From contig CABUZF010000014.1 of NCBI GenBank assembly GCA_902495985.1, positions 1 through 13,291 of the forward strand: DNA of 13,291 bases, in the 5' to 3' direction. The notes under the pieces are model-generated. The model made no database searches, was not told the origin of the DNA, and was given only the letters and a program-made list of their open reading frames with translations. The position numbers and the translations under genes are program-made. The stretch is from an uncultured Collinsella sp. Its GTDB lineage: Bacteria > Actinomycetota > Coriobacteriia > Coriobacteriales > Coriobacteriaceae. Of this stretch, positions 6,152-12,735 are shown piece after piece. Positions within the stretch are counted from its first letter, which is position 1; each line of letters starts with the position of its first letter.

Positions 6152-7810
6152 CTACTCTTTATGGCTGCCACCTCCCCGCTTGACCAAGAGCGCGACCACG
6201 ATGAGCGCGGCTCCGGCGACCGCTGCGGCGGCCACGGCGTACATTGCCATATCGCCAGTCAAGGGCATAAAGCCTCCGGTGGTAATGCTAGGGGGTGTGC
6301 CGGTGGGCGTATTAATGATCGACGCCTCCAGGCTGCCCGTCGACCCGTCCGCGCTGTCGGCGCGCAGGGGCGACTCGGCCGTGATGGTGAGCTTGGGCTT
6401 GGCGGCGGCCACCTGGTCGACATCCAGGCCCTCGGCCTTGACCGTCACGGAGCGCGTGCCCTCAAAGGCGGTGTAGCCCTTGGGCGCCTTGAGCTCGCGG
6501 ACCTCCAGCTTGCCCGAGTCCACGCCCGAGACGGTCACGCGGCCGTCCTCGCCCGTGGTGACGGTGGCCTTGCCCTCCGCATCCCACGTGCCGTCGGCCG
6601 ACAGCGTGCGGCCGCGGTCGTCGGTGATGCTCAGGACCGCCCCGGCAAGCGGCTTGTCGCCGTCGCTGCCGCGCTTGGTAAGCGCGAGATCCCAGGTGTA
6701 GGCGCACGCATCGTCGCTCGGCGTGCGGGTGAAGCCGGCGTCGCCGGACTGGTCGGCGAGGGGAGAGCGCGGGTAGCGCAGGTAGACCTCGTTGGGGTTG
6801 CCCTTCGCGATGCCGTGGTTGCATGCGCTGTTGAGCGGCGCATTGTACACGGCGACCACGCGGGCGCCCGCGGTGAAGGCGTCTGCCCCGCCGAGCGCGG
6901 CGATGAGGTCGCCGGTGCGCACGGTGAAGGACTTGCCGTCGACCGAGACCCTGCACTGGGCAGTGATGTCGGTCCAACCCTTCGCGGGGTCGGTGCCTAC
7001 GCGCCCGTCTTTGCTAGTCGAGACGGCATCGAAGTCGCCGTCCGCGCCTGCCGCCACGTATACATGCATGCTCGCAGCGACCTTGGAGGGGTCGAGCCCC
7101 GCGCTCATGGTGTCAACGAACTGCACCGTATAGGTGTCGTAGGCGGTAAGACCCGCCGGGACCGTGGCAGAGAGGCGCCAGTACAGGTCGTCGGCGACCG
7201 TGGCGTCGGCGGCCTTCTGCCAGGCGGCGGTGCTGTCCTCCAGCACGTGCTTGACCACCTTGGGCGTCGCCGCCTTGGGCTTGACGGTGACGGCGCTGCC
7301 GCCGACCAGGGCCATGACCGGCGCGGTGCCGGCCTCGCCCTGGGCGATGGAGTCGTCGTCGGCGACGATGAGCCAGTAGCCACAGGGCAGCTCTGACGCC
7401 GTGCCCGCGTTAAGGGGCACGGCGTCAGAGCTCTGGAGGGAACGAGCGAGCTGTGCGCTCAGCGCGCTCGTAAGGTGGGAATCGGCGTTGAGCCATTCGG
7501 CAGCTTCCTGCGCGGTGGTCTGGGAGTTGGGCATGCCGGCGCTGTGCAGCACAGGCAGCGCGGCGTCGCGCACGGCGTCGCTTGCCCAGGCGAGGTCGGT
7601 GGCGATCTTGGCGTCGCTGTCGCCGTCGACGACGTTGGCGCTAAAGATCTGGTAGGCGTCGTAGCTGCGCGCCACGGTGCCGCTCACCGTGATGGAACCG
7701 GTCGAGGTCGGCACGGCCTGCGCGGATGCGGGGAACACAACCGCGCAGGTGCCGATCAGGAGGGCAAGCAGTGCAAACAAGATCGGGAAGGAGCAAACTT
7801 TCTTATTCAC
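6152..7810 (-). CDS. SpaA-like minor (probably basal) pilin, MPLTG
   Basis: A 552-residue paralogue of the backbone pilin. It has a signal peptide (1 to about 32, ending SAQA), an N-terminal domain with YDAYQIFSANVVDGD (50-64) and LAWASDAVRDA, VTVKPKAATPKVVKHV (174-189) where Lys179 matches the pilin-motif lysine position, a middle domain with Lys187 and Asp233 (FVDTMSAGLD), and a CnaB-like domain with Lys379, E-box Glu439 (LEVRELKAPKGY) and Asn500. The sorting signal is MPLTG (515-519), a membrane helix and KRGGGSHKE. The middle-domain YSNNP of the backbone is YPRSP here, so that isopeptide bond is probably absent. The start is GTG at 7810, eight bases after GGAGG; it overlaps the adhesin stop in GTGAATAA, so translation is likely coupled. 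The variant sorting signal and a smaller number of cross-links suggest a basal or accessory role. This is inference. Confidence 0.88.
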   Translation of the reverse strand: MNKKVCSFPILFALLALLIGTCAVVFPASAQAVPTSTGSITVSGTVARSYDAYQIFSANVVDGDSDAKIATDLAWASDAVRDAALPVLHSAGMPNSQTTAQEAAEWLNADSHLTSALSAQLARSLQSSDAVPLNAGTASELPCGYWLIVADDDSIAQGEAGTAPVMALVGGSAVTVKPKAATPKVVKHVLEDSTAAWQKAADATVADDLYWRLSATVPAGLTAYDTYTVQFVDTMSAGLDPSKVAASMHVYVAAGADGDFDAVSTSKDGRVGTDPAKGWTDITAQCRVSVDGKSFTVRTGDLIAALGGADAFTAGARVVAVYNAPLNSACNHGIAKGNPNEVYLRYPRSPLADQSGDAGFTRTPSDDACAYTWDLALTKRGSDGDKPLAGAVLSITDDRGRTLSADGTWDAEGKATVTTGEDGRVTVSGVDSGKLEVRELKAPKGYTAFEGTRSVTVKAEGLDVDQVAAAKPKLTITAESPLRADSADGSTGSLEASIINTPTGTPPSITTGGFMPLTGDMAMYAVAAAAVAGAALIVVALLVKRGGGSHKE

Positions 7811-10800
7811 GATGCTCACCTCCCTTCGCATTCGCCTTGCGACGAATGTGCATCCAGGCCGCAGCAGCGCAAAGCACCGCCGCGCCGGCAAGGTACGTCA
7901 GTGTGACGCCCGACATACCAGAAAGGGGCAAAGAGGTGGAGTAGGTGTTGGTGAAGGTGGGGGTGGACTTGGGCTTGGTACTGTCAAAGTTAATGGGCTT
8001 CGAGTCGGCGATAGGATCACCGTGAGCGTCCTTGATTGTGGTAAAGGTCACTATCTCGGGTTCGATTTTACCTTCTTCATTGTCCTTCATCCTGACATCA
8101 AATCGATAGACCGACTTGTCGTACGTATAGTTCGAGAACAGCGAAACCTCTGTACTCTCACGCACGTAGTACTTGAAGTCTTTGCAAGCGCCACGACCCG
8201 GATCACCAGAATCCCCCTGTTTCAAGTCGTCAAGGTTGTACTCAATATTGGGGAAATAAAGCTTCTGAGGCTCGACGCCGCCGGCTTTGGTCTTAACCCT
8301 CCTGGCATTATCGAACTCCTCGTTATCCGCAAACTCGAGCGTAAACTCCTTCATCTCGCCGCCCTTAACGACCTTAGTTGCCGCAGGCGTCCAGGAACCA
8401 AGAGAGTTATAGGGCTCAATTTTGTTGGTAAAGGTCGGCTTATCATCGTTGCCGATAGTAACCGTAGCCGTTGTGTTGTCCTCTGAGTACCTAACGGAAT
8501 AGTCTCCGGAATCAGAATGAAGTGGTTTGAAGACGTTATCCTTCTCTGCCTTTTTAGAAACGGTTACTCCTTCTACCGTGTAATAATTAATAGGAATCTG
8601 CATGAGTTGGTCGGTTTTGTATGGTATGTCACCAACTTTTACCACGATCTTGTAAATGGTTTCATCGAATTTGGTATTCAATTCGTTTTCGCCGCTGATG
8701 GGTTCCTCAACTAGATAGAAAACGTATTGTCCCGAAGAATAGTCCTTGCCAGAGTCGAAGGTGATATGGCCGCTTGTTTGATCAACAGACGCCTTGCCCG
8801 CAACACTGCACTCGCCCATATCTAATGTACCGTCCTCTTTCCAAGAAGGCTCAGTGGGGCCATCCTTGCGGAGCAGCTTAAACTTGTACCCGTGTCCATC
8901 AAGCTTTTGCAGCTCTCCGCCTGCATCTACAAGCACCTTGGTAGCGTTGAGCGTCATGTTCGGATAAACGCTCAAATCACTGACTTCGCCGACGGTGAGG
9001 TCGCCGTTGGTCATAATGCCGCCACCGTGGGTGTAGGAGTAGTTACCACTGATGATGGTCGTAGCTGCCAATTTCGCCTTTTTTACGGCCTCTTCATTCG
9101 GATGGGCCTCCAAACCGAACATGAACTTGGCCTCGGCGCCGCCATTAGGATCGATGGTGATCTTCTGGCGATCGCAGGTGCCCTTCCAGCCAGCTGAGCC
9201 GCCGCCGAGCATCTTGCCGAGCACAACTGCAACCGTCTTATTGCTGTCATCCTTGCGCACGAGGAAGAAATCCTTGTGACCGGCATCTTTGAAGTCTTTG
9301 GTAATGTAGTTAGTGTTGCTGTCCAGATCCTTATCATGACCTTTGGCGGAGACGTGCTCACCATGATCCGAATTGTTGTAGATTGCGGCACCATTTGAGT
9401 GCGAGACGATCGTCTCGCCCGTAGGGCACGCACCAACGCCGCCGCCCCAGCCGCCGGCCTCATTATTAGTGATCAGCGTCTTTACGATGTTGAGCTTGCC
9501 GCCCTGCTGGATAAAGACGCCTCCGCCACCCCAGTCGCCACCGCGGCTCTCACCCGTCATGGTCTTGTTGTTGGTGATGTAAATCTTGTTGGACGTGCCC
9601 GGCTTAGTCCCAATATCGCCGGTAGTACCGGTGGAAATACGGAGACCACCGCCCTCAGCGTTTACAGATTTGTTGCCGGCAATCGTACCGCCAGTCATTT
9701 CAAACCCGATGGACCCATTGTAAAAACCAGCGTAGATACCGCCGCCAGCCTCTTTGGAATAGTTAGCCGTAACGAAGCCGCCCTCTAAGCTGAGCTTGCC
9801 ACCGTACGTACATGCAATGCCGCCGCCGCCGAGCAGACCATTGTTGGACAGATTGCCATCACTGATGTAAGCGTTGACTTGGTTGTTAGTTATACAGGCG
9901 GAGCCGCTAATGGTAACGTTTGTGCCCTTGGTATAAACGCCGCCACCGTAGCCGCCCCCGTCAGTGTTTAAACCATTGTTGATAGGATATCCATACGTAG
10001 CATTGCCAGAGATAACTCCGCCCGCAAGGTTCAGCGTGGCGCCATTGTCAGCATAGACGCCGCCGCCAGAGCCCGCCTTGTTTCCCGCGATCACACCGCC
10101 TGTCATTTCGAGCTTGGCATTGTTGCCCGTTATGCACAGGCCACCGCCCCAGCCGCCGCCGTTACCGTTGGTGACATACCCGCCAGAAATATTGACAGTA
10201 CCTTGAGATAAAATAACGTGACCGTTGTTGCCCAGGGTACGAGGCGTTGTGATCATGCCTCCGTTGAGGTTAAGCGTACCGCCGTCCTCAACAGAAATGA
10301 CTTGTTGAACCGATCCGCCTTCGGACGCACCGACAATTGCACCGAAACCGCTGACGACATGCTGTGTCGTGGTTTCAGTGGTGCCGAGAGCATCTTCGTT
10401 AGGCGTGCTCGTGGTTTCGTAATAGGTTAGGCTCTGAGGAGTATCGTTCTTGTCACCGGTCCATTTTATGATTGCGAGCTGGCCAGGATCGTTAGCAACG
10501 ACCGAAGGTGCATCGCTTACCTGGGCAGTGTTATCTTCAATATTGTCTTCAATAGTAAGTGCACCACTCATTACCGTAATGAACGTGTCGTTGTTGCCAG
10601 TGCGGTAATAAAGCTTGTGACCCGCAAGGTCAATCGTGGTGTTTTGGCTGATGGTGATTGATGTACTCGAACTAATATCAGCCGCAAGACGCAGTTTTTC
10701 GGGCTTATTCTCCATGTCAAGATAGGTAGACAAATCATCGTCACTCTTCAGCAGCGTGTAATCGTCCGCATCTTTTTTAAGTCCCTGAGCCTCACCTTCA

Positions 10801-11183
10801 TTTGCAATAGTAGCGACCTTATAGACAGGCTCTCCATCATCCGCAGGCTGCGCAGCACCATCGGCTTCCGTGTCATCAGACAACGGAACCGCCTCGGAAG
10901 CAGCGTCACCAGAGGTTTCGTCACCCTCGACCTCGTCACTATTCTGGTTTTCGGTATCCCCGTTGTTGGTGTTTTCTACATCAGTAGACTCACTTGAGGA
11001 ACCCCCCCCCATCACAGTTTCCTCGGCAGAAACTGCCTGACCATCGTTGGCAATGGCCTGCGAGATCGGAGGCATGACGAGCGACAGTACCAGGCTCAAC
11101 ACGGAGGCTCCGCACAAAACGCCTGCCAGTACACGGCGCGTCGCTTTATTACTCTGCTTAGATTTGTCCGAATTCGCTTTCAT
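7803..11183 (-). CDS. Large LPXTG-anchored beta-helix adhesin, probable pilus tip protein (LPLSG)
   Basis: A 1126-residue surface protein. A twin-Arg-containing long signal region (1 to about 45) leads to an acidic Ser/Thr/Asp/Glu-rich linker (52-120). A right-handed parallel beta-helix follows (about 165-590), with repeated GGG-plus-hydrophobic turns near 346, 373, 413, 452, 480, 511, 552 and 580 alternating with G(x)IxxN strands, resembling polymorphic outer-membrane/autotransporter-like repeats. After a break of about 110 residues one more such turn appears near 719. Two FctA/Spy0128-like pilin domains follow: Lys749, Glu826, Asn920 (FTN) and Lys937, Glu1009, Asn1079 (FTN), each a full isopeptide set. 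The signal LPLSG (1085-1089), a helix and a basic tail end the protein. The start at 11183 has AGGAG six bases upstream. It is first in the pilus operon and has visibly lower GC than its neighbours. The tip role is inferred from size, modular build and gene position. Confidence 0.9.
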   Translation of the reverse strand: MKANSDKSKQSNKATRRVLAGVLCGASVLSLVLSLVMPPISQAIANDGQAVSAEETVMGGGSSSESTDVENTNNGDTENQNSDEVEGDETSGDAASEAVPLSDDTEADGAAQPADDGEPVYKVATIANEGEAQGLKKDADDYTLLKSDDDLSTYLDMENKPEKLRLAADISSSTSITISQNTTIDLAGHKLYYRTGNNDTFITVMSGALTIEDNIEDNTAQVSDAPSVVANDPGQLAIIKWTGDKNDTPQSLTYYETTSTPNEDALGTTETTTQHVVSGFGAIVGASEGGSVQQVISVEDGGTLNLNGGMITTPRTLGNNGHVILSQGTVNISGGYVTNGNGGGWGGGLCITGNNAKLEMTGGVIAGNKAGSGGGVYADNGATLNLAGGVISGNATYGYPINNGLNTDGGGYGGGVYTKGTNVTISGSACITNNQVNAYISDGNLSNNGLLGGGGIACTYGGKLSLEGGFVTANYSKEAGGGIYAGFYNGSIGFEMTGGTIAGNKSVNAEGGGLRISTGTTGDIGTKPGTSNKIYITNNKTMTGESRGGDWGGGGVFIQQGGKLNIVKTLITNNEAGGWGGGVGACPTGETIVSHSNGAAIYNNSDHGEHVSAKGHDKDLDSNTNYITKDFKDAGHKDFFLVRKDDSNKTVAVVLGKMLGGGSAGWKGTCDRQKITIDPNGGAEAKFMFGLEAHPNEEAVKKAKLAATTIISGNYSYTHGGGIMTNGDLTVGEVSDLSVYPNMTLNATKVLVDAGGELQKLDGHGYKFKLLRKDGPTEPSWKEDGTLDMGECSVAGKASVDQTSGHITFDSGKDYSSGQYVFYLVEEPISGENELNTKFDETIYKIVVKVGDIPYKTDQLMQIPINYYTVEGVTVSKKAEKDNVFKPLHSDSGDYSVRYSEDNTTATVTIGNDDKPTFTNKIEPYNSLGSWTPAATKVVKGGEMKEFTLEFADNEEFDNARRVKTKAGGVEPQKLYFPNIEYNLDDLKQGDSGDPGRGACKDFKYYVRESTEVSLFSNYTYDKSVYRFDVRMKDNEEGKIEPEIVTFTTIKDAHGDPIADSKPINFDSTKPKSTPTFTNTYSTSLPLSGMSGVTLTYLAGAAVLCAAAAWMHIRRKANAKGGEHRE
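11002..11010 (-). repeat. G9 homopolymer in adhesin reading frame (phase-variation candidate)
   Basis: Nine consecutive C on the plus strand, read as G9 in the coding strand, cover codons 58-61 (ATG GGG GGG GGT) right after the signal peptide. Loss of one G leads to TAG 11 codons after Met58; gain of one G leads to TGA after seven codons. Both therefore switch the adhesin off. Tracts of this length are a known substrate for slipped-strand mispairing. In the sequence as given the frame is ON. Confidence 0.85.
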
Positions 11184-11237
11184 CGATGTCTCCTCCCCAA
11201 GAGACCGCGATCTTGCTCTTTCACTATCAAACGTATC

Positions 11238-11258
11238 TGCGCAATCTGTAATTGCGCA
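11238..11258. promoter_or_regulatory. Palindromic site in the pilus operon leader
   Basis: TGCGCAAT (11238-11245) and ATTGCGCA (11251-11258) are perfect 8-bp inverted arms with a 5-base centre, 55 bases before the adhesin ATG and just downstream of the candidate promoter. It could be a dimeric-regulator operator or an RNA hairpin in the leader. It shares TGCGCAA/TTGCGCA with the inverted repeat upstream of the sortase (3717-3753). Confidence 0.5.
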
Positions 11259-11273
11259 CGCTTAGTAATCCAT

Positions 11274-11303
11274 ATTGTAACGATTGTTTGAACATCTGAG
11301 CAA
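11274..11303 (-). promoter_or_regulatory. Candidate promoter of the pilus operon
   Basis: On the minus strand TACAAT (11274-11279) matches the -10 consensus at five of six positions. TTGCTC (11298-11303), 18 bases upstream, is a weak -35 box. It would give a leader of about 80 bases before the adhesin. The AT-rich surroundings fit a promoter, but other AT-rich hexamers nearby could serve equally. Confidence 0.35.
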
Positions 11304-11642
11304 AAATACCGATAGTTTTGTAGCGAATTCTCAATTCTCTTGACATTTACTCAGATTTGCCTTCGTTTATTCGTTATCTAATTTTTGTTTCTGCTGGTAA
11401 TTTAGTTGCCTAATATTTTTTAATGGCATTAGATTTATTTGCACAACATTTTGCTCAAGAGCATGCGTCCTGTGAACGGTCGAAAATCGACCGTGAACGG
11501 TAGATCATTAACCGGGAGGAATAGACTACCAAATTGATGGGAATATCTTTAACTCATCGGTGGTTAGAAACATGATGTTCATACAATCAAATTTGAATTT
11601 TTGAGCAGATTTTCGGTATCAATTCGCCCAAATCGCCTGAGG
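11304..11642. other. AT-rich intergenic region upstream of the pilus operon; no gene seen
   Basis: This stretch is much more AT-rich than the rest of the window and shows no ORF with a ribosome binding site on either strand. It holds a compound motif at 11472-11501: two direct GTGAACGGT copies (11472-11480 and 11493-11501), the first overlapping a perfect inverted repeat ACGGTCGA-aaa-TCGACCGT (11476-11494). It also has a GCTC-aa-GAGC hairpin (11453-11462) and a lone TTGACA on the plus strand (11340-11345) without a matching -10 box. Distal regulatory binding sites for the pilus operon are the likeliest content. Confidence 0.45.
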
Positions 11643-11677
11643 TCACCACAAAGGTGCCTGCCCACTTTGTGGTGGTT
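11643..11677. repeat. Dispersed palindrome B, copy 2
   Basis: Perfect 10-bp arms CACCACAAAG (11644-11653) and CTTTGTGGTG (11665-11674) flank an 11-base GTGCCTGCCCA centre. It lies 11 bases beyond the HAD phosphatase stop codon in the direction of transcription, the same placement as copy 1 after the sortase gene. Confidence 0.85.
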
Positions 11678-11688
11678 CTCCCCCTGCG

Positions 11689-12510
11689 CTACAGCAGATG
11701 TTCCTCGATAAAGATCGCGATGCCGTCTTTGTCGTTGCTGGCGGTTACATAGTCGGCGGCGGCGCGGGTGGCGTCGCTGCCGTTTGCCATGGCCACACCC
11801 ACGCCGGCGTCGGCCACCATGCAGGTATCGTTATCGGCATCGCCAAACACGCAGATGTCCTGGAGCTCCATGTCGTTGAGCTCCGCCACGCGCACAAGGC
11901 CGCGCGTCTTGGACACGCGCGGATCCATGAACTCGTAGAGTCGCTGCGTGGTTTGCAGAGCCGCCGCCTTAACGGTGTCGTCGGCAAACGTCGACGCCCG
12001 CTCAATCACCCGCGGCATTACCTCGGGCGCCATGGTAAACATCACCTTGGGCTGGGGCTCGCGCAAGAACTCGGCAAAATCGACCACCTGGTAGGGCACG
12101 CCGTCGACGCGCGACAGGTGCTCGACGCACGCGTTGCTCTCGGGCACGTAGAACACGCCGTCTCGGGGGCAGACGGGCGTTGCCGGAAGGTCCGCCATGT
12201 GCTTGCAGATGCGCGCGATGGTCTCGCCCGGCAGCGGATAGCTCAGCTCGTTGATGTCGTGCGCGCGGTCGATGACCTCAGCGCCACCGCAGCCCACCAT
12301 CACGTCTACCAGGCCTTCGATGCCCCAGAGCTCGTACATGGCCTCGGTCGCGTGGGCGTCGCGCCCGGTGCACAGGCCAAAGAGCACGCCACGCTCGCGC
12401 AGGGCGCGGATCGCCGCCACGGTGCGCGGGGACACCGTGTGCTGGCTCGTGAGCAGCGTACCGTCGATATCGCAGAACACGGCTTTGATGTGGCTGAAGG
12501 TGGTGTCCAT
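11689..12510 (-). CDS. Cof-type HAD-superfamily (IIB) phosphatase
   Basis: A cytoplasmic magnesium-dependent phosphatase of 273 residues, the usual length of the Cof/YidA-like group, which typically acts on sugar phosphates or small phosphorylated metabolites. Its substrate cannot be told from sequence. The HAD motifs are complete: motif I DIDGTLL with nucleophile Asp14 and Asp16, motif II Thr48 in LCTGRD, motif III Lys201 in VSKTRGL, and motif IV GDADNDTCM (223-231). The cap domain of the C2 type lies between motifs II and III, and the C-terminal GVGVAMANG is also typical. The start at 12510 follows AAGG six bases upstream. An in-frame extension to 12753 reads through two repeat elements and the end of the transporter gene, and is spurious. 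Its own promoter is proposed at 12567-12597. There is no sign of a functional link to the pilus genes. Confidence 0.93.
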   Translation of the reverse strand: MDTTFSHIKAVFCDIDGTLLTSQHTVSPRTVAAIRALRERGVLFGLCTGRDAHATEAMYELWGIEGLVDVMVGCGGAEVIDRAHDINELSYPLPGETIARICKHMADLPATPVCPRDGVFYVPESNACVEHLSRVDGVPYQVVDFAEFLREPQPKVMFTMAPEVMPRVIERASTFADDTVKAAALQTTQRLYEFMDPRVSKTRGLVRVAELNDMELQDICVFGDADNDTCMVADAGVGVAMANGSDATRAAADYVTASNDKDGIAIFIEEHLL

Positions 12511-12566
12511 GGGGGGCCTTTCTGGGTTGTGCGGCGGTGTGGGGTGTATTCGTGAACGGCGTACAT

Positions 12567-12597
12567 GGTATACCAAGGCGCGGGCGCGGCCCGTCAA
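12567..12597 (-). promoter_or_regulatory. Candidate promoter of the HAD phosphatase gene
   Basis: On the minus strand TTGACG (12592-12597) is followed after 19 bases by TATACC (12567-12572) preceded by TGG, an extended -10 pattern. The -10 box lies in a perfect palindrome TGGTATACCA (12566-12575). The spacer is slightly long. It is about 57 bases before the start codon. Confidence 0.5.
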
Positions 12598-12605
12598 AGT
12601 AAAAA

Positions 12606-12638
12606 CCACCACAAAGGTGCCTGGCCCCTTTGTGGTGG
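12606..12638. repeat. Dispersed palindrome B, copy 3
   Basis: Perfect 12-bp arms CCACCACAAAGG (12606-12617) and CCTTTGTGGTGG (12627-12638) enclose TGCCTGGCC. It is the best-preserved of the three copies and lies between the candidate HAD promoter and palindrome A copy 2. Confidence 0.88.
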
Positions 12639-12670
12639 CCGGACCCGCAGGATGGCCTGGCTCGGGACGC

Positions 12671-12735
12671 AAACCATCACAACATTCGACGCTATTCGGC
12701 AAAATCGCGATTTTCATCGAATGTTGTGATGGTTT
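12671..12735. repeat. Dispersed palindrome A, copy 2 (65 bp)
   Basis: The 19-bp arms are identical to copy 1 (2593-2657). The core differs by a few bases and contains a perfect palindrome AAAATCGCGATTTT (12701-12714). The element's outer edge touches the transporter stop codon (TAA, 12735-12737), so it forms the start of that gene's 3' untranslated region. Confidence 0.88.

Noticed and set aside
6161..7396. Plus-strand reading frame of 411 codons opposite the minor pilin
   Set aside because: Composition (Arg, Gly, Val, His-rich) is that of a GC-rich antisense shadow; the minus strand encodes a coherent pilin.
11340..11345. Perfect TTGACA -35 box on the plus strand
   Set aside because: No -10 box at 16-18 bases and no plus-strand gene downstream; probably chance in AT-rich DNA.
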